Shown here: one piece after another, positions 57,771 through 64,000 of the stretch
Position numbering within the stretch: the first letter of the stretch is position 1
Layout: each line of letters begins with the position of its first letter
DNA from: Melastoma dodecandrum
Lineage: Eukaryota; Streptophyta; Magnoliopsida; Myrtales; Melastomataceae
Assembly: GCA_029817715.1 (NCBI GenBank)
Contig: JARUPY010000397.1
Location: forward strand, 8,804,001 to 8,868,000
Length of the DNA: 64,000 nucleotides
Reading direction: 5' to 3'
Notes under the pieces: generated by a model
Seen by the model: the letters and a program-made list of their open reading frames with translations, nothing else
Told to the model about the DNA's origin: nothing
Database searches by the model: none
Position numbers and translations under genes: made by a program

Positions 57771-58800
57771 GAAAGTCGACAGGAGAGGAGACTTTGGCTC
57801 CATATGCATGTTCTGATGGTCGAGAGAGATGATGAAGAGTCTTCGGCTCTCTGCAAGCTTTTGTTCCCGGGAGGAGGATTTTTTTGTTCCTGAAGTTGAT
57901 GAAGGAGAGCTGGTGGATTGCCGAGCCCATCTGTCTTTTAATTTTTTTGAAATGGCATCCTGCCCGAAGTACTTTCCACGGGTCGTCTGAACCAACGGAG
58001 CACTCAAAAGGGAAGGTTCGCAGGTTTCATTAAAATGGGAGGCTTCAGACTGCGTGATCGGAAAGCTGCAAGGAGGAATGCCCATTCTTTGTTGTAGGGT
58101 TGATGAAACTTTGCTGGAGGTGTTGACGGAGAGCAGAGCGGTTTGTCTGCATTTTGCTTCGTGGAGTCAAATTCATTCTCCCCTGAATGGAACATCAAAT
58201 TGACTAGTTGTACGGCCAGAATACGTGGCCGACCATCGCTTTGTTGTTACGTCTTTGGGCGTGGAACAAAATGGATACCGACTGAAATGTCGACTAGTCC
58301 AAACGATCCCGTTGTAATCAAAGTCGAGTCATCCCCCCTCATGGGAGTAAATGGAGTAATAATGATTGTTATTTTTTGTTGTCGACATCTAAAAGTAAAA
58401 TGCAATGGTCGTAAACAATAATGCCCATGTGTTGTAAAATTTGGAAAATGACTTATAATTAATTAATTATTGTAAACATGAAAAGAAAGACGGTCAAGTA
58501 CTACTATGGCTTGGCTTGCCATGCTCGTAAACTAATGTCTAGGTAAATGTACTAAGCCGAATTAAGAATGGAAAACGCAAGAGGAAAACATTTATCGGTA
58601 ATCATGTTTAATGGTAACTAAAGTGTTTCCCGAGTTGGTACTCAAATCAACCAAAATTTAATCGAACTTGATTAAAATTTGATTAACCATGACTCAACAA
58701 AGACGGAAAAAAACTAGCTGGTTTTGTGTAAAGGTTAGGGGTTAGTCAATGTTTTGTGACTCCGATGAAAGGGGTTGGTTGAATACCCAAATTGAGGGAA
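57771..58800. repeat. Repeat R, copy 3
   Basis: Starts 'gaaagtcgacaggagaggag' (compare 53440-53465) and continues through the segment shared with R1 to about 58795. A minus-strand frame at 58004-58198 reads KEWAFLLAAFRSRSLKPPILMK. It directly abuts the second PMD gene. Confidence 0.7.
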
Positions 58801-58831
58801 TTCACAATTTGGGGGATCTACAATATGTTTC

Positions 58832-61491
58832 AGTTTGATCCCTTTTTGGAACTCGAGACTGAATGTTTTGTTTCATCTTGAGGGACATATGACAATTACC
58901 AAAGAAGATGTATGTTTGCTGATGGGTTGTTCTGCCTTGGGTGTTGATGTCCGTCTCTATAAAGTGAAAGAAGACAAGTTCCAGTACAACAGCCACAAGA
59001 TCCGAAACATTGTTAATGCTCACATGGGACTATTCCATGATGCAGGAAAAAAAGACCGCCAAATGGGGTCAAGAGAGTTCGACTTTTATCTAGAATGACT
59101 CAACAAGTATGTTTTCGGCTGTCCCGGGAAACAGATCTAGATGCCTTCGATCAGCAATTTCCTAGTGGAGACAGATCAATCAGTGGCATTTGCTCCTTTT
59201 CTTCTTCAGCTACTCTGTTCTCAAGAAGTCTAAAGGTTTCCTTAGCTACCCATCTGGAAGTCCAACATGGTTGTTACACCTATGGGCCCACATTTAGTTT
59301 CCTCAACCGATTCTTTTGATAAATTAGTGCTCACGGAGGAGAGATGTTTTGGACTTAATATAGCTCTTTACATGTCTACTAACTTGAGCACTTGGTCCTC
59401 TAAAATTGTCTCTCTCTTGATGAGTGAGTTGACTAACTCTGTGAGAGAACAAGAATGGGTACCCTATCCTCCCAATAAGTTCCATGCTGCTTGAGATAAC
59501 CTCACTAAATGGTCTTACTAGGACAGTGCCTTAACGCCTCGGGACTTAGTGGGAGTCTGTCCAGGAGACAAATTCACGTTTGAGATGTATAATCCTCGAT
59601 TATGTGCTAGACCACTTGGTTTCCTCCAAGACGTCAACATTCCTTTCTCGAGATCATATAACAATTTTATACACGGGAAGACTGCAACCAGGCATTTCAA
59701 GGAAGTAAACGAAGTGTTATCTCGAACTACTTTATCTCCAATCAAATTCCCTTTCTTGAGGAGTGGTTGGATTTTTGCATCCGAGCTTTTTCAAGTCTAC
59801 TGGACCATGACATGGTCTGAATTGTGAGGTTTTATGACTATCTTGGATGGCAACTTGGACGACCTTTACGTACCCGGTCCCGACCTAAAGAGTGAGTCAC
59901 GAAACTCAGACTTTGTTACTAACTTGAATATGTCTACTTCGCAGTTAAATTGAGACCGGAATTTTGCCCAAGGCGACCTCTGATCAAGAGTCTTTAGAAT
60001 CAAAGAAAAAACGAAGAACTCGGACTCTAAAGTCTCTTGAAGAAGAAGTTCCTAGAAAAGGACGATCTAAAATTCGAGAAGATCGTCCCTCTAAGCGGCA
60101 TAGCAAGGAAGTTGGTCATGAGGATGTGCCCCCGTTAAAGAGGCTAAGACGTGGTCTCGGAAGACCAATGATGCCCGTGATCGAGGAACTCGTTGTTCGA
60201 GTCTCAGATAGAAATTCTGAGGCGAATCCATCCATCCCACTTCTTCTCGAAACATCATCCACCATGATCGTTCATGAGCAACTAGAAAGTCTGGAGGTGG
60301 ATTGAGATTCGTTAGCTATAGAATCCTCTACAGTTAAGGATCTTGGAGGTTATTCCCGAACATCACGTCTTTAATGATGAGGTATCTTCTCTGAATTCCT
60401 GTTTCTTCGAGTTCATTTTCTCTTCAAATTCTTTACTTCGAAGAATGGGACAAGTCGCTTTACAAGTTGAAACAATCGAGGCAGGAACTCGAGATGATCC
60501 CTTGCCTTCTCGAGATGCTTTGGAAACTCGAGGTGTTTCGCCTCTCGAGGACGTTGGGGTGACTCGAAAAAACGCTCCTACTTTGAAAACTCGAGATGCT
60601 TCACCTCTCCAGGATGCTGAGAAAATACGTGATAAGTCTGGCGAGACTGAAATGGAGCATACTGATATTCCTTCCGCTGTCATAGAGGAGGCAATAGGTA
60701 CAACAAAGCTGCCTCCTGAAAATATTCTTCAAGAGGATATTACATCTGGGTAAATCAAATGTTGTACGTTCAAACTTCAAGTTTCAAAGTTTCTCTTTTC
60801 TAACTGTTTACCTATTCTTTCTCCAAAGTCTTAATCTTCAAACTACAGCAGCAAATCTTCCTAATGATGACATTAATGAGGAACTCGTGGACAATAGCTT
60901 CATTCCTGAGGAAGTGGCTAATGAAGAACTATTAGATGATGTTCAATAATTTCAAGTGGACTTCCAGTTCGTAATTGACTTTCCCTGCACTGCCATCATC
61001 TGCATAGAGAATTGCTTCGAACAATACAGAGCTGCGCTGAAAAGGATTGTCCTTTCTCCTCTAGCAACAATAGATCAAATCATTTGCTTGCAACCTTGCT
61101 CAACAGCATTACTGGCTTCACTGATATGACAATGAGCATAATTAAGACACTAGGCACAAGTCTCTAACGATTAGCTCAACAAGAATTGGCTGAAGCTCAA
61201 GTCCAACATGAGCTCAACCTCTTACATGCAACGATTGAGCACAAAAATTATTGCCTAAGTGTTGTTCGGGGGAAAATTCAGAGGATCGCCAAGCAGGAGA
61301 AGGTTCTTTTAAAATCCCTATCTAAACTCGAGAGCGCTCGAGTCATGAAGCCAGCTGTCGTAGAGCCGAATGAAACTTTAAGGCGGGAAGCCGTGTTGGC
61401 CGAGGCTATATTAAAAGAAGACAAGATTCGTGAAAAACAACTCTTAGAAGTTATTAAGCGTTTCATTGATTCCCAGCCTAAGCCACAATAA
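58832..61491 (+). pseudogene. Second PMD gene, plus strand
   Basis: Plant mobile domain protein gene with the same order of motifs as 47.5-45.7 kb. Segments: 58832-59095 (FWNSRLNVLFHLEGHMTITKEDVCLLMGC); a frameshifted middle with VAFAPFLLQLLC (about 59175-59220) and KLVLTEERCFGLNIAL (59320-59370); 59520-59825 (RDLVGVCPGDKFTFEMYNPRLCARPLGF); then a Lys/Arg-rich segment 59964-60305, an acidic segment 60343-60753 with an internal TRDxSPLxD repeat, and a coiled-coil tail 61186-61491 ending DSQPKPQ-stop. Stops at 59095, 59492, 59825 and 60303 break it. Some breaks could be introns, but a host-type intact gene is unlikely. PMD proteins are known both as host silencing factors (MAIN/MAIL) and as passengers of transposable elements. 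Confidence 0.75.
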
Positions 61492-62370
61492 ATTTTCTGA
61501 AGTGTTTTCAACTTTTTTGTGACAATTTAATAACACTTAATGCTTTTTTTTCTAAAGTGTTTTCAACTTTTCTGAGACGTTTCACTGCAATATGACTCTT
61601 TTCCCTTTTGAACAGTTTTAATATTTGAATTAAAGCTGCTAAGATTCTCTACAGAACAACAATTTTCAATATTCTTTGCAGTTTCTTCATGAGCCCTACA
61701 GGGCTCTCTTCGATTGTGCCTTTCCATATGAACAAAACACACCTTCACATTAAACATGTCTTGTCGAGATGCCATTGTTCTTCCGCAAACAAAACTCTTC
61801 TTTGTTTTCAAGGCATATGTTCACAACCTTTAGTTCCTTGAAAGCCTAGGTTCACAACCTTAGGTTAGGGACTTCCTCTTTTTCGGAGCTTCGTGGCTCA
61901 GAGGCTTCATTTGAGCCATACGAGAGGGGGTTCATTGAGAGACTTCTCCCGATTTTCACTACCCTGATGTATCGCACCTTGGCTCCTCCTCTTCGTCAAT
62001 CAACCTTGGAGAAGTAAGTAGACCACAAGTCAGGCGACGGGGAGTTGGCTTGTCTGATGGCCTGTGGAGACAGAGGGATTCCTGGAGACTCTTTTCTTTA
62101 CTTTGGCTTCCCATTGGAGAAGCTAGAGAATGAGAGGAGTTTTTTTCCTTATTATTCCTAAATTTCAGTCTGGGTGTTAGTAGAACTTAGTCCCACGACT
62201 AGGTGACTTACGAGGAGAAATGTTTGTTTACTGTCTTGGCTAGCAGGGTGGACAGATTTGACTAGAAGAAAATGCGAACCAGATAATAGGTGATGTCTTC
62301 GAGTGACTACCAAGACGTTTATGGAACAAATATCAAGTATTTCTTTTCTAAATATCAGGTAATTAGGTGA
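61492..62370. other. Spacer between PMD gene and gypsy pol
   Basis: No convincing gene. One 82-codon minus-strand frame (61563-61811) has no domain. By analogy with the outer element this is the junction between the end of pol (minus) and the tail of the antisense PMD gene (plus). Confidence 0.4.
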
Positions 62371-63592
62371 TCATTTCCTGAGGAAGTAATACAGAGTGTC
62401 TATTGGGAGAATCATTTTCCATACCAACTCCCGTTCCTTGAAGCTTTTGGAATGGATATTCTTGTTATAATACCTCATTATTCTCCTTTTTTGAACTTCC
62501 ATTCTATTTGCTGCTCTTGCACGCAAGTCCTCGAGATACTCAAGTTCTCGAGGATTATCTTCTTGACATTTGTTTTGACTCTCTTGATTAACCAAAAAGG
62601 ACTTATATTTTACCTCAATGGGTACAATGGCTTCTTGCCCATATACCAAGTTGTAAGGCGCCTCCCCAGTACTATTTCTTTCAGTGACTCCAAACCCCAC
62701 AAGTCTTAAGGAGTATTTCATGCCACCTCCTAAGGTTATTCTCAATCATTTTGTGAACAACATTCTTAATATGCTTATTTATTGATTCGGCTTGGCCATT
62801 AGACTATGGATAATACGGTGAGGAGTTGTTGATGATAAAACCAAACTCTCTCGAGAATTTCTGTATCTGTTCTCTGTGAAATACAGTTTTATTATCCGTT
62901 ACTATGTTGTGTTTAGGGTTTCAAAACGAAAAATGATATTCGCCTTGATAAACTTGATTACCTCTTTTTGGTCGATTTTCCGATAAGCTTTCGCTTCTAC
63001 CCACTTGAGAAATAATTTGTGGCTACCAATATGTAGGTGTCTCCTTTACTCGAATAAGGTCTAATCTCTCCAATTATATCTAACGCCCAAGACTTAAATG
63101 GTCATCGCTGTGTTACTGGATTTAATTCCAACGCCGAAGCTCGAGTTATGGGTCTAAACTTGTGGCACTTCCTACAACCCTTAGCCATCTCGATGCAATT
63201 CTTCTTCATATATGGCCAATAAAATCCATGTCTTTGAATCATTCAATACATCTTTACTCCTGACTGGTGAGTTTCACACAACCCCTGGTGTGTTTCTAAC
63301 ATCATTGGTGTGGTTTCATCCATGTCGACGATCTCAACAAAACACCTCCTCGAGTTTTATTATATAACAAGCCATATAGGAGGATGTATTGCTTAGCTGC
63401 CAATTTAATTTTTCCCTCGACTTGTGAGATGGGGTTCTCTAGGAATTGGATATATGGTATCCGCCAATCTTCATCTGCTTTCATAATATCCCCCTTATGA
63501 TTTGAAGTATTTTCACTTTCTTCTATCTTAACGGTAGATATACTTATCTCGGGGATTACCCTTTCTATTTCACTGTGTAACACATCATTCAA
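62371..63592 (-). pseudogene. Gypsy integrase
   Basis: Reading right to left: pre-integrase segment 63592-63302 (WRIPYIQFLENPISQVEGK, LLYNKTRGGVLLR); zinc-finger stretch (ETHQGLCETHQSG...CIEMAKGCRKCHKF, about 63300-63150, second histidine of the finger kept); core with WALDIIGEIRPYSSKGDTYILVATNYF (about 63095-63015), IVTDNKT (62910) and SSPYYP-stop-SNGQAESINKHIKNVVHKM (about 62830-62740); C-terminus 62745-62371 with TGEAPYNLVYGQEAIVPIEV. Catalytic Asp, Asp and Glu positions are all still readable; a few stops and frameshifts inactivate it. Clearly better preserved than copies A and B. Confidence 0.85.
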
Positions 63593-63752
63593 TTTATATC
63601 ATGATGCCAATTAGGCCAATGAATTGGCCATTACATTACCTTGTCGACCTATATGTTCCAGGATAACCTGTTGAAATTTTTTAAATTAGTTGTTGAGTTA
63701 GAATCAAGTATTTTTTCATTTCCTAAGTGTGACACAAACTTAAACCATTTAC

Positions 63753-64000
63753 TTAGTTTACAACCAGCTGTGAGTCACCTTTGATTACTACAACTTTTGC
63801 TCCACTCCCGATCAAGGTGTCCAATGTAACAATAAGTGCATTATACTCGATAGCGTTATTAGTTGCATGCTCGACCAGTTTAAAAGCAAATTTAGTCTCG
63901 GAACCTGCTAATGACTTTATAACAATTCCAATTCCGAATCCGAGTCTTGTTGAAGACCCATCTAACCTAGCTTCCCACGAAATTTGCATTTCCTCTTCTT
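63753..64000 (-). pseudogene. Gypsy second RNase H, runs off window
   Basis: LDGSSTRLGFGIGIVIKS and ATNNAIEYNALIVTLDTLI...IKGDSQLVVN, the extra RNase H domain of Tat-like gypsy elements, same type as 29793-30100. The frame is open to the window edge, so RT should lie beyond position 64000. Confidence 0.85.

Noticed and set aside
57671..58085. Minus-strand 123-codon frame spanning the copia border and R3
   Set aside because: It crosses a repeat junction, so it cannot be an ancestral gene; the R3 part is noted under repeat R.

Overview
This is nuclear DNA of a flowering plant. It holds one intact single-copy host gene surrounded by layered, mostly decayed retrotransposons. The evidence for a plant is a 12-exon gene for methionine S-methyltransferase (MMT, a plant enzyme), short T-rich introns, Ty3/gypsy and Ty1/copia lineages with plant-type primer sites, a hAT miniature element, and plant mobile domain (PMD) sequences. 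I cannot place the species more closely.

Layout. 1-6.35 kb: repeats, namely an array of GC-rich palindromes, dispersed repeat T copy 1, and a pair of ~500 bp direct repeats (D). 6.35-11.3 kb: AT-rich, gene-poor, with a collapsed Ty1/copia relic at 8.87-10.79 kb. 11.36-18.5 kb: the MMT gene on the plus strand, with twin ACACGTGG boxes upstream. Two of its 11 introns appear to be GC-AG, and the joined exons encode 1,076 residues without a frameshift. 19.5-22.2 kb: repeat T copy 2 and an unidentified minus-strand coding-like segment.

22.3-49.2 kb is best read as one old Ty3/gypsy element (Tat-like, because it has a second RNase H domain) in plus orientation. Its related LTRs are at 22.29-22.39 + 24.71-25.2 kb and at 48.65-49.17 kb. 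It has been split by a copia-type LTR-like insertion in its 5' LTR, a 546 bp hAT-type element in the integrase (8 bp target duplication ACTGAAAT), a 7.9 kb non-autonomous LTR element in the integrase C-terminus (5 bp duplication CCTAG), and a probable solo LTR. It also contains an internal tandem duplication of protease-to-antisense-gene (copy A and copy B). Downstream of pol it carries an antisense gene with a plant mobile domain and a coiled-coil tail.

49.3-58.8 kb: repeats R1, T3, R2 and R3, with a truncated minus-strand Ty1/copia element (gag, CCHC knuckle, start of pol) between two ~510 bp LTRs. 58.8-61.5 kb: a second PMD gene on the plus strand. 62.4-64 kb: a second, better preserved gypsy RNase H/integrase on the minus strand. 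The PMD gene is again antisense to, and downstream of, its neighbouring pol. This repeated architecture is the most interesting system in the window.

Only MMT looks like a functional host gene. No functional tRNA, rRNA or CRISPR locus was found. Boundaries of decayed repeats are approximate and were judged by eye.
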